From Mycobacterium deserti (GTDB lineage Bacteria; Actinomycetota; Actinomycetes; Mycobacteriales; Mycobacteriaceae): 64,000 bases of DNA. This document shows, piece after piece, positions 1 to 9,063 of this stretch; within the stretch, counting starts at the first letter, position 1, and the number at the start of each line of letters is the position of its first letter. The stretch is from contig NZ_JAODWD010000005.1 in assembly GCF_025345615.1 (NCBI RefSeq), forward strand, positions 1-64,000. Reading direction: 5' to 3'. Below the pieces are notes generated by a model. It saw only the letters and a list, made by a program, of their open reading frames with translations. It was not told the DNA's origin and ran no database searches. The translations under genes and the position numbers were made by a program.

Positions 1-1
1 C

Positions 2-859
2 CTCGGCGGCGCCGGATGGATGCTCGACCTCATCGCCGGACTGCACCCCGACGGCATGCGCGTGGTCGCACCCCCAGACCGCTACCGAGTCAAAACGGAC
101 TGGAAGGTGGCGTCGGAGAACTTCTCCGGCGACCTCTACCACCTCTCGAGCCTGCACCAGAGTGTGCACGAAGTCGGCCTCGTCGCGGCGTTTGACGACA
201 ACTGTGAATTGGGCCGCGCTTATGAGTTCGAGAACGGCCACAGCTTCATGGGCCATGACTGGGCCAGCGTCATTCCGGGCTTCGTCCTCTGGGGTTACCC
301 GCCGCACATCAAAGAAAAATTCGATCTCTCTGGCATGGACGAGGCGCAGACGTATGTCCTCAACAGCGGCGTACCGACGGTGGGGACGATTTTCCCGAAC
401 TTCAGCTTCATTCGCATCTTCGCGGTTTCCAAGCCGGGGGGTGCCATGGAGGTGATGACCAGTTTCCGGCAATGGCAACCGGTCGCGCCGGGCGAGATCG
501 AGCTGTGGAGTTGGGTATTGGATTGGAAGTTCCGAGCTGACGAAGACGTGCAGCGCCAATACGACATCTCCCAGTACAACTTCGGCTCCGGAGGAATCTT
601 CGAGCAGGACGACACCGTGGCATGGGAGGGGCCCGCGCGGGCCGCGGCCAGCCCCTGGGCGAAGAAGACAGCGTTGAAGTTGCACTTCCAGCAGGGCAAG
701 AACTCCTCGGTCGACCAGGCGCCGGATCCGACCTGGACCGGGCCCGGAATACATCGCCGGACCGGCTTCGGTGAGCACAATCAGCTGGCCTTCTACCGGG
801 AATGGCTACATGGGATGCGCGGGAAGGTCCCGGCACTAGTGACAAGCGCGGTGAACTGA
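2..859 (+). CDS. Aromatic ring-hydroxylating dioxygenase alpha subunit, 3' part
   Basis: This is the C-terminal catalytic domain of a Rieske non-heme iron oxygenase large subunit, which dihydroxylates an aromatic ring together with a beta subunit and an electron-transfer chain. The reading frame is open from base 2, so the gene begins outside the window. About 285 residues are visible against a usual length near 440, and the Rieske [2Fe-2S] domain is therefore not seen. The motif ENFSGDLYHLSSLH carries the two histidines (codons near 140 and 155) that, with a later aspartate, ligate the mononuclear iron. The beta subunit starts one base after the stop, followed by a reductase and a dihydrodiol-type dehydrogenase. 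The family call is firm. The substrate cannot be named. Confidence 0.93.
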   Translation, partial: LGGAGWMLDLIAGLHPDGMRVVAPPDRYRVKTDWKVASENFSGDLYHLSSLHQSVHEVGLVAAFDDNCELGRAYEFENGHSFMGHDWASVIPGFVLWGYPPHIKEKFDLSGMDEAQTYVLNSGVPTVGTIFPNFSFIRIFAVSKPGGAMEVMTSFRQWQPVAPGEIELWSWVLDWKFRADEDVQRQYDISQYNFGSGGIFEQDDTVAWEGPARAAASPWAKKTALKLHFQQGKNSSVDQAPDPTWTGPGIHRRTGFGEHNQLAFYREWLHGMRGKVPALVTSAVN

Positions 860-860
860 G

Positions 861-1382
861 ATGACCACAACCATCAACAACGACGTCGTAACCTCCGAAC
901 TCCTCACCAAGGTGACCCAGTTCCTGAACAAGGAAGCCCGCCTGCTCGATGAGGGCCGCGAAGTGGAGTGGCTGGAACTGCTCCACGACGACCTTTCGTA
1001 CGTCATACCTGTACGGCAAGCCACCGAGCCGCGGTCAAAGGAAATCAGCCGCACCGGCTTTCGTGTGAGGGACGAAAAGATTCATGTCATAAAGCGTGTT
1101 GAGCGACTCAACACCGGTCATGCCTACTCCGAAGTACCACCGTCGCGCACATTGCGCGTGGTCGGCAGCGTCGAGATCACAGGTGTGGACGGCGATGTCG
1201 TCGACGTGGCCAGCGCATTGCTGGTCTACCGCCAACGGGGCATCGACCAGCATTTCGACCTCATCCCGGCCCGCCGGTACGACCGGATCAAGTTCGGTGG
1301 TTCGGGCCCGCAGCTGCTGTCACGCGAAATCATTCTCACCGAAACTACCCTGGCCACACCGAACTTGGGGATATTCCTGTGA
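861..1382 (+). CDS. Aromatic ring-hydroxylating dioxygenase beta subunit
   Basis: A 173-residue small subunit of the ring-hydroxylating dioxygenase, with the NTF2/SnoaL-like fold that forms the structural half of the alpha3beta3 complex. It follows the alpha subunit by one base, as usual for this pair. The typical family signs are the N-terminal helix with FLNKEARLLDEGREVEWLELL, split here as FLNKEARLLDEG then REVEWLELL, and the central S-R-T-L-R-V-V strand before a DVASALLVYRQR segment. The length matches the family (about 160-190 residues). The subunit carries no catalytic metal. It is probably co-transcribed with the reductase at 1437. Confidence 0.93.
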   Translation: MTTTINNDVVTSELLTKVTQFLNKEARLLDEGREVEWLELLHDDLSYVIPVRQATEPRSKEISRTGFRVRDEKIHVIKRVERLNTGHAYSEVPPSRTLRVVGSVEITGVDGDVVDVASALLVYRQRGIDQHFDLIPARRYDRIKFGGSGPQLLSREIILTETTLATPNLGIFL

Positions 1383-1436
1383 CTGTCCTCTCGTTGGCGC
1401 CGACAGGCGTAGACGGGGCTGCGGAGGACCGCTGAC

Positions 1437-2657
1437 GTGCGAGTCCTACGCAATGTCGTGGTAGTCGGCGCATCTGCCGCCGGGCTCGCCGCCGCGGATG
1501 GGTTGCGCGCCAACGGTTACGACGGAGCGATCACGATTCTGTCCGCCGAGTCGTTCGCGCCTTACGATCGGCCCGCGCTGTCAAAGGGTCTGCTCGAAGC
1601 AGAGGAGGATCTACCGCTGGGCGCGCTGCGCGCGGAATCCCACTATGCGGCTTATGATCTCGATCTCCGGTTGGGCCAGGCCGCTGTCGGTCTGGATATC
1701 GATCGGCGCTATGTGATCACCAGCGATGGTGAACCGCTTCCTTACGACGCGGTCGTCATCGCGAGTGGCGCGCGGGCGCGGCGAATGCGCACTCCGCAGG
1801 GCGACATCCTCCCGGTGTTGCGCACGGCCGCCGATCTGGCTGCGTTGCGTCTGGCGGCCAGAGTCTTTGATGACATTGCGGTGATCGGCCTGGGCTTCAT
1901 CGGCTTGGAGATCGCCGCCGCACTTCAACCGCGCGGTGTGCAGGTTTCGGTGTTCGGACGCAGCGGCTTGCCTTTGAGCCGCGTGCTCGGAGCCGAGGTG
2001 GCGCAGGCGGTGCACCACGCGCATGCCGACCACGGTGTCGCGATGTACACCAACAGTGAAGTAGTCGAAGTCAGTGGCCAACCCGGCTCCTACACCATCC
2101 GCACCGCTGACGGGCAGACGTACCGCGCTGCCCATGTGGTCGCCGGCGTCGGAATTGAGCCCAATACCGACTGGCTGGCACGCTCCGGCGTGGCTGTCGA
2201 TCACGGCGTCTTGTGTGATCCCGACGGGCGGTCATCGGTGCCGGATGTCTTCGCCGCCGGCGACGTCGCGCGTTGGCGGAACAGCGGCCCGCATGCGCAC
2301 GGAGGTCACTGGATGGACGCCATCGGTGCGGGGCGGCTTGTCGCCCACAACCTGCTGCGCGAAGAGCACAAACCCTTTGCGGCAGTGCCATATTTTTGGA
2401 CGACACAGTACAGCCGCAAGTACTGCTGCTACGGCCGGTGGCGGCCGGGGGACGAAACGATTGTCGTCGACGGCGACCTCAACGGCGACTTTCTGGCCCT
2501 GTTCACCGATGGCGCGACGCTGCACGGTGTCGCGGCGTGTGGTCGAGAACGTCTGCTGGCTGGGTATCGAGAGCTTTTGCAGCGCAACGCCGGGATCACC
2601 GAAGCTCTCGAAGTTGCCGGGCTGACAGAAACCTCGGCTGCTCCGTCGACGGACTGA
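1437..2657 (+). CDS. FAD-dependent NAD(P)H:ferredoxin reductase of the dioxygenase system
   Basis: A 406-residue flavoprotein that passes electrons from NAD(P)H to a ferredoxin and on to the dioxygenase. Visible features are the N-terminal FAD Rossmann motif GASAAGLAAA (about residues 10-20), a second dinucleotide-binding motif GLGFIGLEIA (about 150-160), and the C-terminal FAD contact FAAGDVARW. The reductase C-terminal domain follows. The GTG start at 1437 is chosen because a GGAGGA ribosome site lies eight bases upstream (1423-1428). No ferredoxin gene is visible between the beta subunit and this gene, so the partner must be encoded to the left of the window or elsewhere. Confidence 0.93.
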   Translation: MRVLRNVVVVGASAAGLAAADGLRANGYDGAITILSAESFAPYDRPALSKGLLEAEEDLPLGALRAESHYAAYDLDLRLGQAAVGLDIDRRYVITSDGEPLPYDAVVIASGARARRMRTPQGDILPVLRTAADLAALRLAARVFDDIAVIGLGFIGLEIAAALQPRGVQVSVFGRSGLPLSRVLGAEVAQAVHHAHADHGVAMYTNSEVVEVSGQPGSYTIRTADGQTYRAAHVVAGVGIEPNTDWLARSGVAVDHGVLCDPDGRSSVPDVFAAGDVARWRNSGPHAHGGHWMDAIGAGRLVAHNLLREEHKPFAAVPYFWTTQYSRKYCCYGRWRPGDETIVVDGDLNGDFLALFTDGATLHGVAACGRERLLAGYRELLQRNAGITEALEVAGLTETSAAPSTD

Positions 2658-2687
2658 TGGCAGCGCCCATTTCAACGAAGGGAAGCG

Positions 2688-3491
2688 GTGTCGATGCTCG
2701 AGAATCATGTGGTGCTTGTCCTTGGCGGCGGCTCCGGCCTCGGCCGCGGCTTGGTGCGCAGTTTCCGCAACGAGGGCGCAGAGGTTGCGGTGCTGGAGGT
2801 ATCGGCGAGCAAGGTTGAAGAGTTGCAGACCGAATTCGGTGATGACGTACTCGCGGTGCAGGGCGATGTGACCGTCATCGGCGACCTCGAGCGCTGTCGT
2901 TCAGTGCTGTTGGAAAGGTTCGGCAGGCTCGACGCGCTCGTCGGATGTGTGGGCGTCTTCGACGGTAACGTCTCGCTGCACGACACGCCGCTCGACAAGA
3001 TGCCGGCGCTGTTTGACGAAATCTTTCACATCAACGTGTTGGGAAACATGCTGGCTACCAAGGTGTTCGTCGATCTGCTCGACCAATCCGGCGGTGCAAT
3101 CGTGCTGACGACCTCGACGGCTGCCTATGCCGCCGATGGTGGCGGACCGACCTACACCGCTTCCAAGGGCGCCGTGAGCAGTCTGGTCAACCAGCTCGGT
3201 TTCGAACTGGCGCCACGGATCCGGGTCAACGGCGTGGCCCCGCTGACCTTTGCGAACAGCAGGCTGCGCGGGCCGGCTGCGCTCGGCATGGACGGGTGGG
3301 ATCAGTCGCAGGTTCCGGTCGAGGACATGGCCAGCGCATTCGAGCGGCTCATTCCGCTCAGTCAGATGTGCGAGCCTGAGGACTACGCACCGGTCTATGC
3401 CTTTCTCGCGTCGCGGCACAACAAGATCATGACCGGTCAGAGCGTGATCGCGGATCAGGGTATGTTCAATCGCGCACTCATGAGCGCATAA
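2688..3491 (+). CDS. Short-chain dehydrogenase, cis-dihydrodiol dehydrogenase type
   Basis: A 267-residue SDR with the cofactor motif GGGSGLGRG near the N-terminus and the catalytic YTASK (Tyr and Lys) near residue 155, preceded by the serine-containing TTSTAA strand. Its resemblance to BphB/HcaB-type enzymes and its place behind the dioxygenase genes suggest that it rearomatises the cis-dihydrodiol to a catechol. This role is inferred. The GTG at 2688 and the ATG at 2694 are both served by the AAGGGA sequence just upstream. The gene ends 15 bases from the convergent LysR gene, and no terminator hairpin is obvious between them. Confidence 0.88.
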   Translation: MSMLENHVVLVLGGGSGLGRGLVRSFRNEGAEVAVLEVSASKVEELQTEFGDDVLAVQGDVTVIGDLERCRSVLLERFGRLDALVGCVGVFDGNVSLHDTPLDKMPALFDEIFHINVLGNMLATKVFVDLLDQSGGAIVLTTSTAAYAADGGGPTYTASKGAVSSLVNQLGFELAPRIRVNGVAPLTFANSRLRGPAALGMDGWDQSQVPVEDMASAFERLIPLSQMCEPEDYAPVYAFLASRHNKIMTGQSVIADQGMFNRALMSA

Positions 3492-3506
3492 CCGCTCTCA
3501 GCCCAG

Positions 3507-4412
3507 TTACGGCTGATCTGCTGCGAGTTGAAGCAGGCGGTCGCGCAGCCAGCGGTTGCCCGGGTCTCGGTCGCTTCGGGGGGTCCACACCAGGATCTCG
3601 GTGATGGGTTGAAGTTCTATCGGTGGGTCAAGGAGACGCAAGCTGTTGTCGAAATCGATGACGCGCGCGAGTCTTTCGTGGATCAACGTGATCAGTGCAC
3701 CGTCCCGGATCAGCCAGTTGGCCAGACCGAACCCGGCGGTGACGTGTGTGTTGCGGGCGACGCCGAGGAAGTCCAGCTGCAGTTCGGCCAGCGACGGAGC
3801 TCCAGGGGCGTCCGTTGCCAGATAGGGCAGGGTACTGAACTGCTCGAGGGTGATTGACTCACCCACTTCGGTATTGGCCGCGTCCACGGCGCACACGAAC
3901 CGGTCTTGGTAGAGGACCGCATGCGGAAATCGGCGGTGCTCAGCGAAAACCTCGCGGGGAATGATCATCACGTCGGCCTCGCCGCGTTGCAGTCTCGTGG
4001 CGTAATCCGTGCTGGGCGGCGTGATTTGCAGCCTCACGTTAGGGGCCTCGCGGTGAAGTCCGTTGATCAGTGGGTGCAGAAATGTCAGGGTCGTCCGGTC
4101 GGTGGCAATGATTGAGAACGTCCGTTGGTCGGTCGCCGGATCGAAGCCGCGATGCTGGAACAGTAATTCGATGCGTGACAGTGCATCCCGCACTGGCTCG
4201 ACGAGTGATTCGGACAGCGGCGTAGACACCATCGTGCGGCCTTCGCGTACGAGAATCGGATCACCCAAGAGCTTGCGCAATCGGCCCAGCGTCGAACTCA
4301 TTGCCGATTGGCCGATGTTGAGGCGCTCTGCAGCCTTCGTCACGCTGCGGTCGGTCATCAACGCATCGAAGGCCACCAGCAGGTTGAGATCCATTCGCTT
4401 GAGATCCACCAC
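3507..4412 (-). CDS. LysR-family transcriptional regulator (first of two paralogues)
   Basis: A LysR regulator of 301 residues. The N-terminal winged helix-turn-helix contains AAERLNIGQSAMS, and the rest is the periplasmic-binding-like effector domain. The frame is open upstream to 4490, but I place the start at the GTG at 4412. A perfect AGGAGG (4424-4419 on the minus strand) lies six bases before it, and the resulting protein has the normal family length beginning just before DLNLLVAFDAL. It resembles NodD/NahR-like LysR proteins. It is convergent with the dioxygenase operon, which it may control, although such regulators more often sit divergently. It closely resembles the next LysR gene. 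Confidence 0.9.
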   Translation of the reverse strand: MVDLKRMDLNLLVAFDALMTDRSVTKAAERLNIGQSAMSSTLGRLRKLLGDPILVREGRTMVSTPLSESLVEPVRDALSRIELLFQHRGFDPATDQRTFSIIATDRTTLTFLHPLINGLHREAPNVRLQITPPSTDYATRLQRGEADVMIIPREVFAEHRRFPHAVLYQDRFVCAVDAANTEVGESITLEQFSTLPYLATDAPGAPSLAELQLDFLGVARNTHVTAGFGLANWLIRDGALITLIHERLARVIDFDNSLRLLDPPIELQPITEILVWTPRSDRDPGNRWLRDRLLQLAADQP

Positions 4413-4735
4413 CGCGAGCCTCCTGCGAAACAACATTGCTACCGAATCACCGTGACACCGACGGAGATGCGGGCAAAGGGGCCGGGGCACACGTTGGCGG
4501 CGTGGGACGTCCTGACGTTAAACGCTAGAACGGCCACCGCATCAAGAGAAACGGACGAAATCGATTGCTCGCATTGTCGTTCTCAATAGATGCCGTTGAC
4601 GGCCTCTATTGGTCGAATCAATGGGACGTATCGAAAATCATTGCTTCCGCTAATGTGCGCATTTTCGTAGCCTCACAGGGGCGGCGTCGCCCGTGTCACC
4701 GTCGGGAGCGGAGCCTGAGTGTGAAAGTTACAGTC
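4413..4735. other. Intergenic region between the two LysR genes
   Basis: About 320 bases without a convincing gene. It is the upstream region of the first LysR gene and the downstream region of the second. It is visibly more AT-rich than its surroundings near 4590-4670. An imperfect dyad, AATGTGCGCATT (4652-4663), is present and could be a regulator site, but it has no second copy that I could find. The long plus-strand open frame across this region is the antisense shadow of the second LysR gene. Confidence 0.5.
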
Positions 4736-5671
4736 TCAGTTCGCGGCCGTGAGCTCGGCCGCCAAATCGGTCAGGCGCTGGCGCAACCACCGATGGGCGG
4801 CGTCGCCGTCGGTTCGCTTCGTCCAGACCATCAATTCGGTGGTGGGACGCAGACCCTCGATCGGCGGCTCGAGAAGCTTCAGGTTGGCCAGGTCGACAAG
4901 CGAATTGGCGAGCCGTTCGTGCAGGACGGTGATCATTCGGGTGCCACGAAGCAAGAACGACGCGATGCCGAACTCGGTGATCACCTCCACGTTTCGGGGA
5001 ACTCCCAGCAGGTCGAGCTGATTCTCAACCGGCGATCGTTGATGGCCCGACCACGTCGCCAGATAGGGCAGCGTGCAGAACTGCTCGTAGGTGATCTCAT
5101 CACCGATCTCTGGATGGTCTCGGTCGGCCGCGACGACGTAGCGGTCACTGAACAGGACACGGTGCGGCAACACCCGGTGCTCCGGGCAGGCCTCCCGCGG
5201 CACGATCAACAAATCGATCTCGTGGCGCGCGAGACGCTCAGCGAAGTCGTCGGAAACCGGCTCGATGTGCAACCGCACCCGCGGCGCTTCGACATCCAGA
5301 CGTGCCAGCAGCGGATGCAAATACGTGTACGTCAGGTGGTAGCTCATCACCAAAATCGAGAACGTACGGGCGTCGGTGGCCGGCGTGAAGGCGTCCCGCT
5401 GCGCCAGCACCTCCTCGATGTCCAGCAAGATGGCGCGCACGGGTTCGAGCAACGACTCGGCCAGGGGCGTCGCGACGAGTTTGCGCCCGTCGCGCACCAG
5501 CACCGGGTCATCGAGCAGCTTGCGCAGACGCGCGAGAGTGGAACTCATCGCCGATTGCCCAACGCCAAGCCGGGTTGCGGCACGGGTGACTCCGCGTTCG
5601 GCGACCAACGCCTCGAACGCCACCAACAGGTTCAGGTCGATCCTCCTGAGATCGACGCGGGTGGTCGCCAT
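4736..5671 (-). CDS. LysR-family transcriptional regulator (second of two paralogues)
   Basis: A 311-residue LysR regulator with an N-terminal helix-turn-helix containing AATRLGVGQSAMSSTL and an effector-binding domain ending in WLRQRLTDLA. It is clearly paralogous to the regulator at 3507-4412: both share the DLNLLVAFEAL-type start, the recognition helix GQSAMSSTL and an LPYLAT block near residue 210. It is divergent from the PucR gene, with about 75 bases between the two starts. It may therefore act on the PucR/one-carbon promoter as well as on itself. The target is inferred from position only. Confidence 0.92.
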   Translation of the reverse strand: MATTRVDLRRIDLNLLVAFEALVAERGVTRAATRLGVGQSAMSSTLARLRKLLDDPVLVRDGRKLVATPLAESLLEPVRAILLDIEEVLAQRDAFTPATDARTFSILVMSYHLTYTYLHPLLARLDVEAPRVRLHIEPVSDDFAERLARHEIDLLIVPREACPEHRVLPHRVLFSDRYVVAADRDHPEIGDEITYEQFCTLPYLATWSGHQRSPVENQLDLLGVPRNVEVITEFGIASFLLRGTRMITVLHERLANSLVDLANLKLLEPPIEGLRPTTELMVWTKRTDGDAAHRWLRQRLTDLAAELTAAN

Positions 5672-5745
5672 ACGCAGATGCTAATCGATGGCGTCGATGG
5701 TTCCGGTCAGCAGCGGTCTTTCATTTCGGGAACGGCGACGCTCCC

Positions 5746-7086
5746 GTGCGTCGCCGCACCGTTCGGTCACCGAACACAGCTGACAAGGCTCCGCTGGTGA
5801 TCTCGGGTTTGGCTGCTAGTGATGAGATCGGCAGGGAGAATGCTGAATTGAGGCGACTCGTCGCGGCGCTCCAGCATCTGTCCAGCCTCGCCGTGCAGGA
5901 CGCCGGCCTCGAATCCGTCGCCGAGTTCGTCGCCGAACGCATCGACACCGCGGTCGCCGTGGTCGATGACCAGCTGACCCTGCTGGCGGCCTCGGGCGGA
6001 TCCGAGTCCGACGCTGCACGGTACTTCAGTGATCCCGCCCGGCGTACCCGCCTGGCCCAGGTCCTCGCCGTCGCCGCTCCGACGCGGAGGGCACTGCGCA
6101 TTCCCGGCGTGGCCGGGGTCGAACCCATCATCGTGGCGCCGGTACCTGTCGGTGACACCGTACCTGCCTTTCTGCTGACCCTCGACGTCGGCGATTTCGG
6201 CTCAGGTGAGGACCTGAGGCTGCTGCTCAGCGAACACGCGGCCACGATATGCGGGGTCATTCTGGGGCGCGCGCGGGTGCTCGCCGCGGCCGCGACCCAG
6301 GCACGCGGCGACCTCATCGAGGGCCTGCTTGCCGGAGCGGGCAGCGATGCCGACGAGGTGCGTCGCTGGGCGGCTCACCTCGGCTATGACGAACACCGTA
6401 AGCATCGGGTCGTCTCAGTGGTGGTGGTCGATGCATCCGACGGCGAGGACGCCGCACGGCTGCCCGCGGCCGTCGCTCGATTCTTCAATACCCAAGCACC
6501 AGACGCGATCACCGCGCTGCGCGGCCGCGAGGTGGTGGTGGTACTGCCCGAGCAGGACGACGCGACGCAGCGCGCGTTGCGGCTTGCTGAACGGTGCATC
6601 GGCCGGATGAGCGAAACATTCGGCGCCGCACCGATCAACGCCGGGGTCGGCGGAATGTGTAGCTCCTCAACCGAAATCGCACGGTCCTATGACGACGCGC
6701 GCCGCACCGTTGACATCGTCTGTCGCACGGGTCATGTCGGCACATCCCTTGCCGTGGAACAATTGGGCATTCACCGTCTACTGCTGCAGGTCGCCTCCAG
6801 GACACAACTACGGGCGTTCGCACGCCAGGTGTTCGGCGATCTGCTGGTGCACGGCAACGGCACCACGACGGAGTACCTGTCGACCTTGGCCCGCTACTTC
6901 CGAGCGAACAACAGCCCGCAGGCTGTCGCACGAGAACTTCACATGCACCGCAACACCGTGATCTACCGGATTCGGCGCATAGAGGAGATGAGTTCGTTGG
7001 ACTTGCGCAACTATCGGGACCGTCTGATGGCCCAAGTCGCGCTCGAGATCCTCGATATGGTCGACCTGGAAGAGGCGATCTCGTGA
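5746..7086 (+). CDS. PucR/CdaR-family transcriptional regulator
   Basis: A 446-residue regulator with a GAF-like sensory N-terminal half, a degenerate GGDEF-like middle region (near REVVVVLPEQ) and the diagnostic C-terminal PucR helix-turn-helix, MHRNTVIYRIRRIEE. Such proteins typically activate catabolic genes in response to a small ligand. The start is a GTG at 5746; an in-frame GTG about 50 bases further on is an alternative. Its stop overlaps the GTG start of the next gene by four bases. The regulator therefore appears to be the first gene of the one-carbon operon and translationally coupled to it, which implies autoregulation. Confidence 0.88.
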   Translation: MRRRTVRSPNTADKAPLVISGLAASDEIGRENAELRRLVAALQHLSSLAVQDAGLESVAEFVAERIDTAVAVVDDQLTLLAASGGSESDAARYFSDPARRTRLAQVLAVAAPTRRALRIPGVAGVEPIIVAPVPVGDTVPAFLLTLDVGDFGSGEDLRLLLSEHAATICGVILGRARVLAAAATQARGDLIEGLLAGAGSDADEVRRWAAHLGYDEHRKHRVVSVVVVDASDGEDAARLPAAVARFFNTQAPDAITALRGREVVVVLPEQDDATQRALRLAERCIGRMSETFGAAPINAGVGGMCSSSTEIARSYDDARRTVDIVCRTGHVGTSLAVEQLGIHRLLLQVASRTQLRAFARQVFGDLLVHGNGTTTEYLSTLARYFRANNSPQAVARELHMHRNTVIYRIRRIEEMSSLDLRNYRDRLMAQVALEILDMVDLEEAIS

Positions 7087-8882
7087 CCGCCTTTCTGGAC
7101 GCCCTGAATCAGCGGCTGGTGGTGTGTGACGGGGCGATGGCCACCATGCTGCACGCGGCGGGCAATTCACTGGACCGCGCGTTGCCCGAGTTGAACGTGT
7201 CCAAGCCGGACGCGGTAAAGACGGTTCACGACACCTATGTCGATGCCGGCGTTGACCTGATACTGACAAATACATTCGGCGCAGGCCGATTGCGGTTGGC
7301 CGAGCACGGTGCTTCGGACAACGTCGTTGAAATCAACCGCGCAGGTGTGCAAATCGCGCGTGACGCCGCGAATGCTACGGACAGGCAAGTTTTCGTCGGC
7401 GGATCGATCGGCCCCGCGGTGAGCGCTGCGCAACGGCCGCGCATTCCGGATGTCGAACGAAAAGACGTCATAGCCGAGCAGATCTGCGCTCTTGTCGAAG
7501 CACGTGTCGACGTCCTCGTCTTGGAGACGTTCGGCTTTCTGGCCGAGCTGGTGGAAGCGGTGCACACAGCAGCTGGCATCACCGATCTGCCTATCGTGGC
7601 GCAGGCGACTTTCACCACCGAGGGAAAGACACCGGGAGGAGATACACCGCGTGACGTCGCGGTGGCGTTGTCGGAATTGCCCGTCGCGGGTCTGGGTGCC
7701 AACTGCACAGTAGGCCCGCAACGGATGCACGACATCGTCAGAGAGTTGCGTCGGTGGGGCACGCTACCGATCAGCGCCCAGCCGAATGCAGGTCTGCCGC
7801 GGCGCCTCCCGGACCGCCGGTTCGAGTACGCCCTCGACCATGACTACTTTGTGCGCTACGCCCGTCGATGCATTGAAGCCGGTGCGTCGATGGTCGGTGG
7901 CTGCTGCGGAACCACGCCCATGCACATTCGTGCGCTTACGGCCAGCGTCAAGCAGGTGCCGTCCCATGATCCGCCGACGCGGCCGTCGGCGACAGCCGGT
8001 CTGAGCTGGCGTTCTGCCGGACGCGACTTTGTCGTCGCAGCGGAGATCACACCCCCTGGTGACGGCACATCACACGGTGCTATTCAAGCTGCCGGTGCGC
8101 TGCGGGCCGACGGCTGCGACGTGGTACTCGTGTCAGCCGTGCAAGGAGCCCAGGCCCAGCTCTCCTCGACCAGCCTGGCATTACACCTGCAGCAAGAGAC
8201 CATGATCGGCACCATCGCCACCATCACAACCTGGGACAAGACGATCATGTCGTTGCAGGCCGACTTGCTGGGCGCGCATGCACTGGGCACCCGAACAGTG
8301 TTGTGCGAGACAGGGAATCCGCCGCTTCTTGGTGACTATCCCAACGCTGACGGCATCTGGGAGGTCGATTCCGTTGGTCTGATCGGATTGCTGTCTGGGC
8401 TCAACGCCGGGCGAGATTGTCACGGGCTGTCGCTGGCAACCAAGACCGAATTCGTGATCGGCGCACGGTGCAACCCCGGTGCCGAAGACCTCGATGCGGA
8501 GATCGAACGAACACGCGCAAAGATATCCGCAGGAGCGCAATTCCTGATCACCCGGGCGGTTTACGAAGTGGAGGGTCTGCGCCGGCTCGTGTCCGCGCTC
8601 GGCGAGAACCGGGTGCCGGTGCTAGCCACCGTGTCAGCGTTGAGTGGCTTCGCTGAGGCTGAGTACCTCGCGTATGAAGTCCCAGACGTCACGATCCCGC
8701 CGGAGAGTCTGGCCGAGCTTGCCGCGGCGGGAACTGCACAGCGTGATGTCGGCACACAGCTCGCCACCTATCTGGTTACCTATCTGGCTACGCACGCTCG
8801 GTCGTTGGCAGACGGCATCGTGATTGGCGCGAGCGACGATCCTCAGACGGCCCGCGCCCTACTGATGGCCGCTCGCAGGTAG
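7083..8882 (+). CDS. Bifunctional homocysteine S-methyltransferase / methylenetetrahydrofolate reductase
   Basis: A 599-residue two-domain protein. Residues 1 to about 290 form a zinc-dependent homocysteine methyltransferase domain (MetH N-terminal/YitJ type) with the metal-binding GGCCGTTP motif; its third cysteine lies upstream in LGANCTVGPQ. Residues from about 315 form a MTHFR-like TIM barrel that begins VVAAEITPPGDG. This arrangement matches YitJ-like proteins, which join methyl transfer to homocysteine with folate reduction. The GTG start overlaps the PucR stop (GTGA). It opens an operon in which every neighbour acts on folate one-carbon units or SAM. The methyl donor is unknown and could be a catabolic substrate rather than methyl-THF. 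Confidence 0.87.
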   Translation: MTAFLDALNQRLVVCDGAMATMLHAAGNSLDRALPELNVSKPDAVKTVHDTYVDAGVDLILTNTFGAGRLRLAEHGASDNVVEINRAGVQIARDAANATDRQVFVGGSIGPAVSAAQRPRIPDVERKDVIAEQICALVEARVDVLVLETFGFLAELVEAVHTAAGITDLPIVAQATFTTEGKTPGGDTPRDVAVALSELPVAGLGANCTVGPQRMHDIVRELRRWGTLPISAQPNAGLPRRLPDRRFEYALDHDYFVRYARRCIEAGASMVGGCCGTTPMHIRALTASVKQVPSHDPPTRPSATAGLSWRSAGRDFVVAAEITPPGDGTSHGAIQAAGALRADGCDVVLVSAVQGAQAQLSSTSLALHLQQETMIGTIATITTWDKTIMSLQADLLGAHALGTRTVLCETGNPPLLGDYPNADGIWEVDSVGLIGLLSGLNAGRDCHGLSLATKTEFVIGARCNPGAEDLDAEIERTRAKISAGAQFLITRAVYEVEGLRRLVSALGENRVPVLATVSALSGFAEAEYLAYEVPDVTIPPESLAELAAAGTAQRDVGTQLATYLVTYLATHARSLADGIVIGASDDPQTARALLMAARR

Positions 8883-9063
8883 GTGTTGTGCTGAGGCACA
8901 GAAACACTCACCGATTGTGAGTCAACGCGGTCGGACGGGCATCCCGGTACAAGAAGATGATCCGATTCACTGTCCTGTGGCCCGATGTAGTCGGGCCGAA
9001 CGGCGCATACCGTCACGGAGGTAATAGCAAGAGCCTCCATCAATCGGAAGTGACGGCGGTCAA

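Noticed and set aside
4652..4663. AATGTGCGCATT as another copy of the shared operator
   Set aside because: It lacks the TATGCATA core and is not a true palindrome.
4565..5800. A 411-codon plus-strand open frame
   Set aside because: It is antisense to the clear LysR gene at 4736-5671 and has no family similarity; long antisense frames are expected at this GC content.
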